A stretch of 64,000 nt of DNA, taken from JALYYC01 sp963795805 (GTDB taxonomy: Bacteria; Chloroflexota; Dormibacteria; CF-121). The stretch is from positions 62,001-126,000 of the forward strand of contig CAWCIV010000001.1 of NCBI GenBank assembly GCA_963795805.1, written 5' to 3'. The translations under genes were made by a program, and so were the position numbers. Position 1 is the first letter of the stretch. Every line of letters begins with the position of its first letter. Shown one piece after another: positions 9,281 through 17,945 of this stretch. The notes beneath the pieces were generated by a model. It was not told where the DNA came from. It worked only from the letters and a program-made list of their open reading frames with translations, and did no database searches.

Positions 9281-10858
9281 TCAACCAGTCCCGTTCGTCG
9301 CCATCTTTGGGGTCGGCACCCAGGCTCCCTTCGACATCCCGAACGAGGACTCGACCACCGCGGTGAACGGCCCGATCGTCTCCACCAGCCCCGCGACCGG
9401 CGTCAGGGCCAGGACGATCAGGCTCTGGCGGAGGCGCTCCCACAGCGGGAGCGGCTGGTCGCGGAGATTTCGCGCCAGCCCGATCTGATACGACCCAACC
9501 CACGCCAGCCCCACGACGAGCATGGCCAGGCGCAGCGGATCCTGGAATCCGGCCGTCCACTCGCCGTGGAGCACCCGCGTCAGACTCGGCAGCGCGAACG
9601 CGAGTCCGGTCAGGCCGAAGGGAAACCCGAGCGCGTACGTCGCGATCCGGTAGGCGATGCCCGCGTGCAGCCGGATCCTGGCCGGCCGCGGGATGGCGCT
9701 GAACTCGGGCCGGTGCCACATCGCGCCCAGCGCCTGGAGCGCACCTTCCACCCACCGACGCCGCTGGCGAAAGGCCCAGTACGGCGACAGCGGGGGCTGC
9801 TCGAGCATGGCCGCGCCATGCCATCCGAAGGCCGCCGCCCCCAGCTCGGCATACGCTTTCAGGCCGAACACCAGGTCCTCCGCGATGAACGGGCGGCCCT
9901 CGATCGTACCGAAGTCCCACCCGATGGCGTTCTCGACTGACTCTTCGACGACGAGATTCGATCCATGGAGGTGGTGGGGAGGGGGGTTGCGCATGACCGT
10001 GGCGCACTCGGAGCAGCCGAACGGCCGCACGCACTCCATCGTCCGGCACAGCCACGGCGTTCGCGCCCATTCGAGCGGATAGTAGATCGGCCCCTGGCTG
10101 ATCGGCCGCGGCGTGTTGCTCAGGTATCCGATCAGGATCAGCAGCTGGCCGTTCGTGATCAGGGTCTCTTCGTCGAGATGGACGATGTACGTCGGACCGG
10201 GCTTCGCGTTGAACCCGCGGCGCCGCTGATCCACCAGGTAATGCAGCGCTCGCGCCTTGTACTGCGTGCGGTTGGGGGTGACGTAATCCGCCGGCAGCGT
10301 CACGGCGGTCAGGGCAAACGCGCTTTCGCGAAAGTGGTCCGTCAGCGTCGTCGCCTCGTCCGCCAGATCGCTGATGACCTCGACGGAGATACGCGAGGCG
10401 AGCGCCGGGTACGTCCGGCAGAAGACGTCGAGCTGAATCAGGCTGCGTTCGACGACTGGGAGCGCCCCGCCCTTCGTCGTCACCTGGAACTTCAGGTAGG
10501 GCAGTGCACGCCCCTCGAGCTGGAGGGCATCGAACGGCGGGCTGTTGGCGAAATCGTGCCGCGTGCTCAGCCAGCAGCGGTAGTAGTGGAGGTAGCGCGA
10601 CCCGGTGCCGATCGCCGCCGCCCATAGGCCGATAATCGCGATCTGGTAGAGCGGCGAGCCGTCGCGGATGACGCCGCCCGCCGGGCCGTGGGGAGCGAGC
10701 GAGAGGACCACCGTCGAAAGGACGGCGGTCGTGATCATGAGATGGGCGGCCGCGAGGCACAGGCCGACCGCCCTGCCCGGCAGATGCCGGTTGCTCGCTA
10801 TCACGTCGAGCCTACGGGTGCCCGGCCTCAACTTGATGCCAGCGACGCCCGCCCTCAT
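9281..10858 (-). CDS. Cellulose synthase-like membrane glycosyltransferase (GT2)
   Basis: A 525-residue processive-type GT2. Two N-terminal membrane segments (about residues 22-75) precede the catalytic domain. The catalytic marks are HLDEETLI (metal-binding acidic site), then FIAEDLVFGL (catalytic ED) and the acceptor-site motif QRRRW, followed by WVEGALQAL. Several C-terminal membrane helices follow. The start at 10858 is chosen because its ATG overlaps the TGA of the exosortase gene (ATGA), implying translational coupling. Known members polymerise or transfer sugars across the membrane. Placement behind an exosortase and its target suggests it decorates or makes polysaccharide tied to the anchored surface protein. 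The exact sugar is unknown. Confidence 0.85.
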   Translation of the reverse strand: MRAGVAGIKLRPGTRRLDVIASNRHLPGRAVGLCLAAAHLMITTAVLSTVVLSLAPHGPAGGVIRDGSPLYQIAIIGLWAAAIGTGSRYLHYYRCWLSTRHDFANSPPFDALQLEGRALPYLKFQVTTKGGALPVVERSLIQLDVFCRTYPALASRISVEVISDLADEATTLTDHFRESAFALTAVTLPADYVTPNRTQYKARALHYLVDQRRRGFNAKPGPTYIVHLDEETLITNGQLLILIGYLSNTPRPISQGPIYYPLEWARTPWLCRTMECVRPFGCSECATVMRNPPPHHLHGSNLVVEESVENAIGWDFGTIEGRPFIAEDLVFGLKAYAELGAAAFGWHGAAMLEQPPLSPYWAFRQRRRWVEGALQALGAMWHRPEFSAIPRPARIRLHAGIAYRIATYALGFPFGLTGLAFALPSLTRVLHGEWTAGFQDPLRLAMLVVGLAWVGSYQIGLARNLRDQPLPLWERLRQSLIVLALTPVAGLVETIGPFTAVVESSFGMSKGAWVPTPKMATNGTG

Positions 10859-12471
10859 GTCGACGGCTGCGCCCGGCTGGTGACCGCGACCAGCGCCGCG
10901 GCGAGCGCGCTGATCCGCAGGTTGACGGCATCGAAGCCTGGGTCGCTCGTGCCGCCGTGCGCATCCAGCACCGGGCTGGTCAGTCCGAGGATCGAGCCCG
11001 TCAGGCCGTGCCCCGGGGCCGCGAGCGGTGCGCCGGCCGAGCCTCGGAGCAGGTCGGAGGTCAGAGCGATCCGCTCGTAGCGCGTCCCCGGGCCCTCCCG
11101 GACCGGCCACGCCCACGATACGGTCGCCCATCGCTTGCCGGAGGCGGGGTCGTCGTAGTTCAGCAGCTCAGCCGTGACGCCGTGGCCGAGATCGGCACGG
11201 GTCGAGCGGCTGATCCTGAAGCTGTGATAGAGGAAGCAGGCCTCGAGCGAATAGGCGCTCAGGCTGCCGGCGTCCAGCGTTCGCACGACGTCGGCCACGA
11301 TCATCTGGTTGTCCGCCACGACCGCGAATCGGTCGATGCTCGACCCTGAGCCGAAATATTGTCCCGCCCAGTTGTAGCTCTGCAGGTGCATGACCGCCCA
11401 CCCCCGCGGCAAGCTGCCGGAGGCGAAGGGTGTCGTTGCCGGACGTCCATCGGAGGTGATCCATCCGGCGTAGCCGCTCAGGTTGCGGTCGGCGAACGTT
11501 GCAAGGCCGGCCACCAGTAGGAGGAGTCCGCTGACCGCCAGCCCCGGGGTCCGCCGCCCGCACGTGCGCGGCACCGGTTGAGCGCTCGCGCTCCCTCGCC
11601 CGCGCTCAGGATTGATGAATCGAAGACCGAAGCGCGGTGACAGGAGGAGCGCGATCGACACGACGGTCGTGAACACGACCACACCGATGGTCTCGTGGAA
11701 CGTGCCGAGTGCGAGGCCGGGATGGCCCGCTGACGCGAGCGCAAGGATTGCCATCACGCGCACGAGATTGCCGGCGAATGCGAGCGTTGTGCCGGCGACC
11801 AACCACGTCACCTTTTGCGCGAGGCTTCCGCCAAGGGTGCTGACCACCACCCCACCGATCAGGACGAACCCGATGACCGCGTTCGCCCCCGAACACACCG
11901 ACCCGAGCGCGACGATCAATGGAGCGCCGCCGCTTGCGTGGATGATCAGCAGCGAGGGATCGGCGCCCCGGCTCACGCCCAGGGGGAGGCTCGCGAGGAT
12001 CGAACCCAGGACACTGTTCGTGACGGTGGTCGTGAGCGCGAGCGCCTTCGGAAGCGCCTGGAGGTACAGGGCGGGCCACATCAGGAAGAGGAGCAGGAGG
12101 GCGGTCCGCAGGCGCCATACCCACGCCGCGCCGTACAGGAGCGCGACCGCCCCGCAGACGAAGAACGCGAACGACAGCACGTCGATCCGGTCTATCCAGT
12201 AGTAGGTCGACCAGTAAACCGGCATGACGGTGATCATGAGGAGCGCGACGACCAGAAGCGGCACGCCCACCCAGAAATCCAGCTCGTGCCCGTCCTCACC
12301 CGAGCCGGTTGCGGCGCCGCGCCGTGCCGCCACCCAAGCCAACCCCAGGGCGAACACCGGCATCAGCGGCAGATAAGCCAGCGGCGTGTCCAGCCGCAGG
12401 TAGTCGACGAAGGAGGCCAGTGTGAAGCTGTAGGCGATGGCGGCGAGGGCGGTGAGCGCCGCCGCCCCCAC
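10855..12471 (-). CDS. Exosortase/archaeosortase with C-terminal EpsI-like domain
   Basis: A 538-residue membrane protein with about eight helices in its first 290 residues. The cysteine protease-like triad of exosortases is visible: Cys193 in SVCSGANA, Arg238 in GNLVRVMAIL and His259 in GTFHETIGVV. After a further helix (about 303-322), residues 325-520 form an extracytoplasmic domain resembling the EpsI-like part often fused or adjacent to exosortases (the SGYAGWITSDG start and YNWAGQYFGSG are visible). Exosortases cleave and anchor proteins bearing a PEP-CTERM-type tail. The gene just upstream (34 bases) encodes such a tail, so the two look like a dedicated pair. The start is uncertain: GTG at 12471 is used, but a strong AGGAGG sits about 30 bases further upstream. 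Confidence 0.9.
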   Translation of the reverse strand: MGAAALTALAAIAYSFTLASFVDYLRLDTPLAYLPLMPVFALGLAWVAARRGAATGSGEDGHELDFWVGVPLLVVALLMITVMPVYWSTYYWIDRIDVLSFAFFVCGAVALLYGAAWVWRLRTALLLLFLMWPALYLQALPKALALTTTVTNSVLGSILASLPLGVSRGADPSLLIIHASGGAPLIVALGSVCSGANAVIGFVLIGGVVVSTLGGSLAQKVTWLVAGTTLAFAGNLVRVMAILALASAGHPGLALGTFHETIGVVVFTTVVSIALLLSPRFGLRFINPERGRGSASAQPVPRTCGRRTPGLAVSGLLLLVAGLATFADRNLSGYAGWITSDGRPATTPFASGSLPRGWAVMHLQSYNWAGQYFGSGSSIDRFAVVADNQMIVADVVRTLDAGSLSAYSLEACFLYHSFRISRSTRADLGHGVTAELLNYDDPASGKRWATVSWAWPVREGPGTRYERIALTSDLLRGSAGAPLAAPGHGLTGSILGLTSPVLDAHGGTSDPGFDAVNLRISALAAALVAVTSRAQPST

Positions 12472-12505
12472 CCACCACTGCCGAATCCGTGAGGTGGCGA
12501 TCCTC

Positions 12506-13195
12506 CTACCTCACGACCACGTGCCTGCCACGTCGTCTGTTGAAGCCGATAAGGACCCCGAACGTCACAATCCCGGCCAGCGGTAGGAGCGCCGCGAAAC
12601 GAACCTCCGGAACTAGCGGCGCCCCGAAGGCGTGAACGATGGCAGAGTAAGCAGTCGCGTAGAGCACGCTCGCCGTCGGGGTCGTGTAGAACTGTGCGAG
12701 GTTTGCAAGCGAGGACGTTGGGCCGATGGCCGTGCCAGCGTAGGCCACGGAGTACTGGCAGCTAACGGTTCCTCCAAGGGTCGGCGCGGTCCAGAGGGAG
12801 AGCGTGCCTCCGCCTGGGGCCGACCAGCCGCCTGGCGTGGCGGTACCGCCGATACAGTTCGTGAAAGTCGCCTGGTAGTTGCCGGGGTAGCTTGTGGCGC
12901 CGGGTCCCGGCGCGAACGTATCCATCAACCAGAGCTGGTTCGACATCGGAAAGTTGACAGTGATCCAACCGGTGGCAGGGTTGGTCGCGGTCCCTCCGGG
13001 GTTGTCACACCCGAGGCTGGTGTCGATGTTCTTCAGGGCGGAGACGCCAGGCGGCGTGCCTGGGGGAGCACAGGATGCGGCGCTTGCTCCCACGGCCCCG
13101 ACCACCGCGCCCCCCGCCATTCCGATGAGCAGGGACCCGGTTGCGGCGACTCTGACCAACGCTGCCGACAGTTTCGATGGGCGCGCGACGTGCAT
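12506..13195 (-). CDS. Secreted protein with PEP-CTERM-like sorting signal, likely exosortase target
   Basis: A 229-residue exported protein. An N-terminal signal peptide (about residues 1-40, ending ASAAS) is followed by a Cys/Gly/Thr-rich beta-type domain. The domain has four cysteines (near residues 42, 61, 114, 147) that could form two disulfides. The last 35 residues are a tripartite sorting signal: VPEVR (195-199), a hydrophobic helix FAALLPLAGIVTFGVLIG and an arginine cluster NRRRGR. This is the layout of PEP-CTERM-type signals, with VPEVR in place of VPEP. The start is preceded by AGGAGG. It is transcribed first, then the exosortase and the GT2. No other protein in the window carries this tail. 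Confidence 0.8.
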   Translation of the reverse strand: MHVARPSKLSAALVRVAATGSLLIGMAGGAVVGAVGASAASCAPPGTPPGVSALKNIDTSLGCDNPGGTATNPATGWITVNFPMSNQLWLMDTFAPGPGATSYPGNYQATFTNCIGGTATPGGWSAPGGGTLSLWTAPTLGGTVSCQYSVAYAGTAIGPTSSLANLAQFYTTPTASVLYATAYSAIVHAFGAPLVPEVRFAALLPLAGIVTFGVLIGFNRRRGRHVVVR

Positions 13196-13471
13196 CTTTC
13201 TTAACCTCCTGAGAATCGGCTCCAGCGGTACTTGTCGCCGACTCTATGCCCACGCTCGGGCAACCGAATCGGGGAAATCCCTACAAAACCGCCAGGCGCG
13301 CCGGATAGGAACAAGTGCCGGCCTTAGTTCGTGCCACCCCTCGTCTGGGCCGTAATCGCCAGTAGAGCCGTCGCCTTTTCGACGTCCGGGTTTGAGCCCC
13401 CTCGGCGGCTTCCGCCGTATAGAGAAAAGGTTCGCGTTGGACCGATTTGCGATGCTAGAGCCGTCGATGAC

Positions 13472-13582
13472 ATGACCAACACCAACATCCACGTCTCCAG
13501 CCGCCTCATCATTCTCGCGGCCGTCGTGGTCGTGCTGATCGTGGCCGCGGTCCTCCTCGTCCTGCTGGTTCGCGATCTGTAG
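13472..13582 (+). CDS. Small single-pass membrane protein (36 aa)
   Basis: A 36-residue ORF starting with ATG, with a polar N-terminus (MTNTNIHVSSR) and one strongly hydrophobic helix rich in Val, Leu and Ile, ending in Arg-Asp-Leu. The composition is that of a genuine membrane-spanning miniprotein rather than chance translation. It lies divergent from the exosortase operon, about 275 bases from its first gene. No family is recognised and no clear ribosome site is visible. Confidence 0.4.
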   Translation: MTNTNIHVSSRLIILAAVVVVLIVAAVLLVLLVRDL

Positions 13583-13649
13583 GCAAAAAAGAAATACCCG
13601 GCCTCGGAGTGGGGGTCGTGGGCGCGCCAGATTCTCTAGCATCTTGGCC

Positions 13650-13925
13650 ATGCCTTGGAACCAATACCTTGAGGAATGGAGCGCTGCGAATGGCTCGCGC
13701 GCGGCGAAGTATGGTGCCCGCGGACGGGACGAGAAGGCTGTGGTCCTCATCCACGGGCTCGAGGAGCAAGTCGACACGATCCGCACCTCTCCCGCTAGCC
13801 GCCGCGGATCCATCGGCGCGGCGCCTCCTCTGCGACAACTCCGGTTGCTGATCGACGAGATGGACCACCTCATGGCGACACGAGAATCTCCAAACCGGAC
13901 ACCTCATATGCCCACGCGTTCATGA
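13650..13925 (+). CDS. Hypothetical small protein
   Basis: A 91-residue ORF beginning MPWNQYLEEWSAANGSRAAK. The first half has a normal amphipathic composition and contains VVLIHGLEEQVDTIR. The second half is rich in Arg, Pro and Ser and less convincing. No domain is recognised. It follows the small membrane protein by 67 bases on the same strand and could be part of the same transcript. Confidence 0.3.
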   Translation: MPWNQYLEEWSAANGSRAAKYGARGRDEKAVVLIHGLEEQVDTIRTSPASRRGSIGAAPPLRQLRLLIDEMDHLMATRESPNRTPHMPTRS

Positions 13926-14074
13926 GCCTTGCCGAGGGCCTCAAACGAGAGGGATGGAGGTCGTCGTAGCGGTGCCAGTCAGTTGATGTTTGGTATCAAA
14001 TCGCCGGGTTGAAGATTGACACCTCCGATATGTGCTGCTAGAGTCCAAGCGTCCGGCGACAATCGCCAGGATCG

Positions 14075-14374
14075 TTGGGGAGGCGATCGGGGAAAGTGGC
14101 TCACGAGCTACTCGCGGGCACAGGGTCAATGGGCATTGGCCTGGTTTGGGGATGGCTATTGGCTCGGCATATGCTCTGGCTCGGACGCCCCAGGCGAACC
14201 TTCCTTGCCGTGGCCGCAACGAGCGTGTTACTTGCTGGCGAAGTCAAACTATTCGTCGACTGGATCGCAATCGCCGTCTGGGTTTTCGCCGTGGTACTCG
14301 CCGCGAGCGCGCACCTTCTGTTGCAGATCGCACTGGTTCGATCGGCCTCGCTGCAGGTAGGGAGGGCGACGTGA
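14075..14374 (+). CDS. Small membrane protein, first of a coupled pair
   Basis: Up to 99 residues from a TTG start. An ATG at 14129 (MGIGLVWGW) is an alternative start that leaves most of the hydrophobic part. Three hydrophobic segments are visible (GIGLVWGWLLARHMLWL, TFLAVAATSVLLA, WIAIAVWVFAVVLAASAHLLL). The stop overlaps the GTG start of the next gene (GTGA), so the two products are probably made together. No family is recognised. Confidence 0.5.
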   Translation: MGRRSGKVAHELLAGTGSMGIGLVWGWLLARHMLWLGRPRRTFLAVAATSVLLAGEVKLFVDWIAIAVWVFAVVLAASAHLLLQIALVRSASLQVGRAT

Positions 14375-15057
14375 CGAGCGCGCTCGTCCTGGTAGGAGCA
14401 GCGGCCTTTGGCTTCGTAATCGGCTGGTACGTCTACTACGTCAATCGATACCGAACTGGTGACGTCCAACTGACGGACTTGGTTACGCTTATAGGCGCCA
14501 TCGGCGGCGCAGCGATCCTGAAGCTCTTTCCGAGCGGCACCGACCTCTTTGGAGCGTACGGCATCGGCCTCCTCCTCGGATTTCTGGCCTACTTTCTCGT
14601 TCTGATTGGCCTGGTCGGCGCCTCCTTACGAGGACCAGCTGACTTCAATTGGGAGTGGTTCCTGGATGGCCGCAGGCGAAATCCGCAAGACCCCTGGGGG
14701 TACCCGTCTGCCCAGCAGGTCCGTCCACCGTTCTATCGAGTCGCCGGCCTGGCGCCAGCCGCCGTGAAGGATATCTCCAGTGCGGCCGAAATCAAGGTTG
14801 CTGGTGCGGGCGACGCCGGCTCATGGCAGAGTGTCGACGGGCAGGACATGGCACTACGACTCACGATCAAGAACACGGGCGATGTCGCAATCCTCGGAAT
14901 TGCCTATGACAGCAAAGGGATGCAAAGGGGCGTCGCCACGGCCGGCCCCGGAACTTCAAGCGCGATAGGGGTTAGCGCTGTATCAAGAGTTGTTTTCTCG
15001 TGTCAAGGAGCTGGCCGCACCTGTGCCGGCACATGGACGGTGGACCCAATCGTCTAG
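14371..15057 (+). CDS. Membrane protein with C-terminal extracytoplasmic beta domain, unknown function
   Basis: A 228-residue protein from a GTG start preceded by GGAGGG and overlapping the previous stop. Three hydrophobic helices lie at about residues 2-22, 36-52 and 55-85. A soluble region follows, containing WFLDGRRRNPQDPWGYP. The last 90 residues read like a small beta sandwich (MALRLTIKNTGDVAILGIAY) with two cysteines near the C-terminus. The pairing with a small membrane protein suggests a two-component membrane unit. I do not recognise the family. Confidence 0.55.
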   Translation: MTSALVLVGAAAFGFVIGWYVYYVNRYRTGDVQLTDLVTLIGAIGGAAILKLFPSGTDLFGAYGIGLLLGFLAYFLVLIGLVGASLRGPADFNWEWFLDGRRRNPQDPWGYPSAQQVRPPFYRVAGLAPAAVKDISSAAEIKVAGAGDAGSWQSVDGQDMALRLTIKNTGDVAILGIAYDSKGMQRGVATAGPGTSSAIGVSAVSRVVFSCQGAGRTCAGTWTVDPIV

Positions 15058-15511
15058 ATCTAGCTCAGATCATCAGGTTTTCTCACAAATGCATCGAGGA
15101 GCAAGCTTTGGTGTGGGTCATCCCGCGCATCTGCATCCCTGACGGCAGGGCCCCCGACCGCAGCTTCAATTGCGGGTTCGATCGAGCACGGCACGATCAC
15201 CTTCGGCGGTCGGAGGCGCACATACAGGCTCTTCAAGCCTGAGTCGCTCCGCGTCCAGAATCGACGGCGATGGTCATGCTGTTGCACTGGCCTCAACCAT
15301 TGCTGGAACGAGTTTCTCGACCCCACCCTGAATACGCCGCGGTAGGTCCTGATCGACTCGATCCAGATTCCTACTTACAGCCTCGCGCGCGAGCTTGGGC
15401 AGCACAGAACCTGAGTTTGCCAAACAGACCAGTCAGCTTCAGGCCATTAGCAAACGGCTGCCCAACCAACCCGTCCAAGCCTTGCCTAGCGCCGGCGCCG
15501 ACCCTATTGGC
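15058..15511. other. About 450 bases without a convincing gene
   Basis: Short overlapping frames exist on both strands but none has protein-like composition throughout, and no ribosome site or terminator stands out. A short forward reading (about 15180-15345, GTITFGGRRRTYRLFKPESL) could be remnant coding sequence. I see no supportable feature. Confidence 0.3.
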
Positions 15512-15835
15512 CTAGCAGGAGACCCAGACTACCGGCCGCCAACCGACCCCGTTCACGTTGACGTCCACCGTGGCGAAGGTGATCCTGTTTACCGCCTGGG
15601 GGCCGAGCGGAAGGCAATTCGGCCGCCCCGAGTCGTGCCAGGCGCCACTCGCGTCCCTCCACTTGACACTTTCAACGGGAATCGCGTACGCCCACCCGTC
15701 GCCGCATGTGGCAGTGGCCTGGGTGGGCGCCGCATACGCGCTGCAGGAACGGATGGTCACGCCTGAACGGTTGACGCCAACCAAGTAACCGATCAGCCCG
15801 GCAGCAGACAAGCCGACGCCAAGATGGCCACCCAT
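15512..15835 (-). CDS. Small membrane-anchored extracytoplasmic protein, unknown function
   Basis: A 107-residue ORF with an N-terminal hydrophobic segment (HLGVGLSAAGLIGYLVGV) that could be a signal anchor. A polar domain follows, with four cysteines in total (SCSAY, TCGDGW, NCLPLG, VSC at the C-terminus). The spacing and the Trp/Tyr content (WAYAIPVESVKWRDASGAW) look like a real small secreted domain stabilised by disulfides. No family is recognised, and only a weak purine-rich stretch precedes the ATG. Confidence 0.45.
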   Translation of the reverse strand: MGGHLGVGLSAAGLIGYLVGVNRSGVTIRSCSAYAAPTQATATCGDGWAYAIPVESVKWRDASGAWHDSGRPNCLPLGPQAVNRITFATVDVNVNGVGWRPVVWVSC

Positions 15836-16238
15836 CGCTTCTCAAAGGTGCCCCTCTGGCGGCTTGCGCGCTCCCCTAACGGCTGGACCAGTTATCTCTC
15901 CCTACGGATGGCTCGTCGCCTCTCGGTCATGCAAGGCCAGGCGAGTCTAGCACCAGTGTCCGCCACGGGCTACTCCCAGAATCGAATGTCGCAGGTCGGA
16001 GTCCGGCCATTCCACGCCAAGCTAGTCGTGTCAGTCGTTTGACCTGAATTCAGTCCGCTCGAAGATCCATCCCCACTGGTCACGTAAGGCCCGTCGCCGC
16101 AGCCAGCCGCTGCACGTGGTCGCGCGAGGCGCCGCGCCAAGCTACGCCGCAGCCCAGAAGTCCGGCAGATTCGGTAACTGCCGTTTCACTGCCCCCCATG
16201 AAGTCCCGTTCCCCGCTGGGTCGTGCTAGTTTCGAGGC
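15836..16238. other. About 400 bases without a recognisable gene
   Basis: No frame here has protein-like composition or a ribosome site on either strand, and no tRNA or strong hairpin with a T-tract is visible. Confidence 0.3.
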
Positions 16239-16802
16239 TTGAATCTTGACGACATCGCTCAGCAGATTCGCTCCGCACCTGGGCGCCGAAAGACGAGGCT
16301 GGTCGCCATCGACGGCTGGGGCGGCGCCGGAAAGACGCGCCTCGCAACGGAACTTGCCAGACGGTTGCCATCTGCATCGGTGGTCCACACCGACGACTTC
16401 GCCGGCCCACGCCAGCCAGGTTGGGATTGGCAGCGCTTTGCTCGCGACGTTCTCGGACCACTGCTCCGTGATGGCTCGGCTCAGTTTCAACGCTATGACT
16501 GGGATGCCGATCATCTGGCTGAGTGGCACACCATTCCTCCGGGTGGAACGGTGATCGTGGAGGGCATTTCATCGTCGCGGCGTGAGCTCGGTGCAGTCTG
16601 GGACTTGGTCGTCTGGGTTGACTGCCCGCGCGAGTTGCGCTTACGCCGCGGGATCGAACGCGACGGCGAGGCAATGCGCTGGAAGTGGGAGACGGTCTGG
16701 ATGCCAGAGGAGGAAGAGTACGTGCGGACTCAGGATCCTATCGGGCGGGCTGATGTGATGATCGACGGAAGCGATTCGCGGTTCTACGAGCAGTCCACCT
16801 GA
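16239..16802 (+). CDS. Uridine kinase-like P-loop NTPase
   Basis: A 187-residue kinase-like protein. The Walker A motif GWGGAGKT lies at about residues 27-34 after the strand RLVAIDG. HTDDFAGPRQPGWDWQRF follows, corresponding to the substrate-binding Asp region of uridine kinases. VIVEGISSSR and VWVDCPRELRLRRGIERD complete the core. Close relatives phosphorylate uridine/cytidine or small alcohols; the substrate here is unknown. The start is a TTG (LNLDDIAQQI) because no ATG or GTG lies nearby, so the N-terminus is uncertain. An aminoglycoside-phosphotransferase-like kinase follows 44 bases later in the same direction. Confidence 0.75.
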   Translation: MNLDDIAQQIRSAPGRRKTRLVAIDGWGGAGKTRLATELARRLPSASVVHTDDFAGPRQPGWDWQRFARDVLGPLLRDGSAQFQRYDWDADHLAEWHTIPPGGTVIVEGISSSRRELGAVWDLVVWVDCPRELRLRRGIERDGEAMRWKWETVWMPEEEEYVRTQDPIGRADVMIDGSDSRFYEQST

Positions 16803-16846
16803 AACAGCTCGACGGGCATGCACTACGACGACCCGCCAATTCCCAA

Positions 16847-17827
16847 ATGCAACCGGCTCGCATCGACGCCATTTGTCGGGCTTTCGACCTTGGGCGACCG
16901 ATTGGTCAACCGATCCGTATCGCCGGTGCAATGAGCAACTCGAACTGGCGAGTTCGTACCGAGCGAGGCAGCTTCTTCATCAAGATCCTCAATTGGGGCG
17001 AAGCCGGTCCCGACTGGCGGGTTTCGTATGAGCGCAGGTTTCGACTGGAACAGGCAGCGATCGCGGCAGGTGTGGACGCGCCGAGGCCCATCCTGGCGCC
17101 ATCCGGCGGTTGTCTGGCTGAGATTCCCGTTTTGGCAGAGCCCCTACTGGTCGTTCGGGCTCACCACTGGGTCGACGGCGCGGGCCTGTCGCCCGGGCCC
17201 GCCGCAGCTGGAGTCGCAGCCCACATTGGGCGCGTCCTCGCGAAGATCCACGCCCTGCAACTTGACGAAGCCGCGGATCCGGAGCAGGTCCTGCCGATCT
17301 ATCCGCTGGAGGACTGGATCCAGCGTGAGCGTGAATTTCCTGAGCTTCGAGGCGTAGTCCCGCTCATGCAACGGCTTCATGCTCTTGTCATCGCGGGCCG
17401 CAACCTGGTGGGTCGGACGCTCTTGTGTCATCGCGACATCAATAACCGCAACGTGATCCGCACAGCCGATGGTCGGCTTTTCATCCTCGATTGGGAGCTC
17501 GCAGGTCCGCTTGATCCAAGACTCGATGTAGGGACGGCCATCCTGGTATGGTCCGGAGCCTGGGAGGGAGAACCTGACTTGCGATCCGCTCAAGCGCTTA
17601 TTCGAGCGTATCGGGAGGCCGGCGGTGAGTTTGAGGCGGGGGACGCGAGGTTGTTTGCTTCCTGGCTTGATGGCCTTGGCGGCTGGCTTTGGCTCAACTG
17701 GCGGAAAGCCCACAAGGGACGTACGAAGGCGGACCGAATGGACGCGCGACGAGAACTCGCTTACGGGGTCTCCCGCCTCCCCGCTGTCCTTGGCAATGTA
17801 GACGGCTGGGCGAGAGCTTTGCGATGA
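16847..17827 (+). CDS. APH/choline kinase-family phosphotransferase
   Basis: A 326-residue protein of the aminoglycoside phosphotransferase/choline kinase fold. The N-lobe contains a nucleotide-loop-like GAMSNSNWRVRT followed by FFIKIL, whose lysine is the likely ATP-contacting residue. The catalytic loop is LLCHRDINNRNVI (Asp and Asn of the HxDxxxxN pattern). The metal-binding site is FILDWELAGPLD in place of the common DFE/DWE. The family phosphorylates antibiotics, choline, homoserine or sugars, and nothing here fixes the substrate. The start is ATG at 16847. It lies directly after the uridine kinase-like gene. Confidence 0.8.
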   Translation: MQPARIDAICRAFDLGRPIGQPIRIAGAMSNSNWRVRTERGSFFIKILNWGEAGPDWRVSYERRFRLEQAAIAAGVDAPRPILAPSGGCLAEIPVLAEPLLVVRAHHWVDGAGLSPGPAAAGVAAHIGRVLAKIHALQLDEAADPEQVLPIYPLEDWIQREREFPELRGVVPLMQRLHALVIAGRNLVGRTLLCHRDINNRNVIRTADGRLFILDWELAGPLDPRLDVGTAILVWSGAWEGEPDLRSAQALIRAYREAGGEFEAGDARLFASWLDGLGGWLWLNWRKAHKGRTKADRMDARRELAYGVSRLPAVLGNVDGWARALR

Positions 17828-17945
17828 GCCTATTAGGTCTTGCTACGGCGACGTTCGTCCAGATGATCCCGCGACTGGACGAAGGCTTCATGAGTCCTTA
17901 ACAGCGGTCGGCCGCTCTCGGCTCGAAGCTAAGTGCCTCGCGTAC

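Noticed and set aside
9276..10760. 494-codon minus-strand frame in another phase than the GT2
   Set aside because: Its Arg/Pro/Gly-rich text has no motifs; the overlapping GT2 has catalytic signatures.
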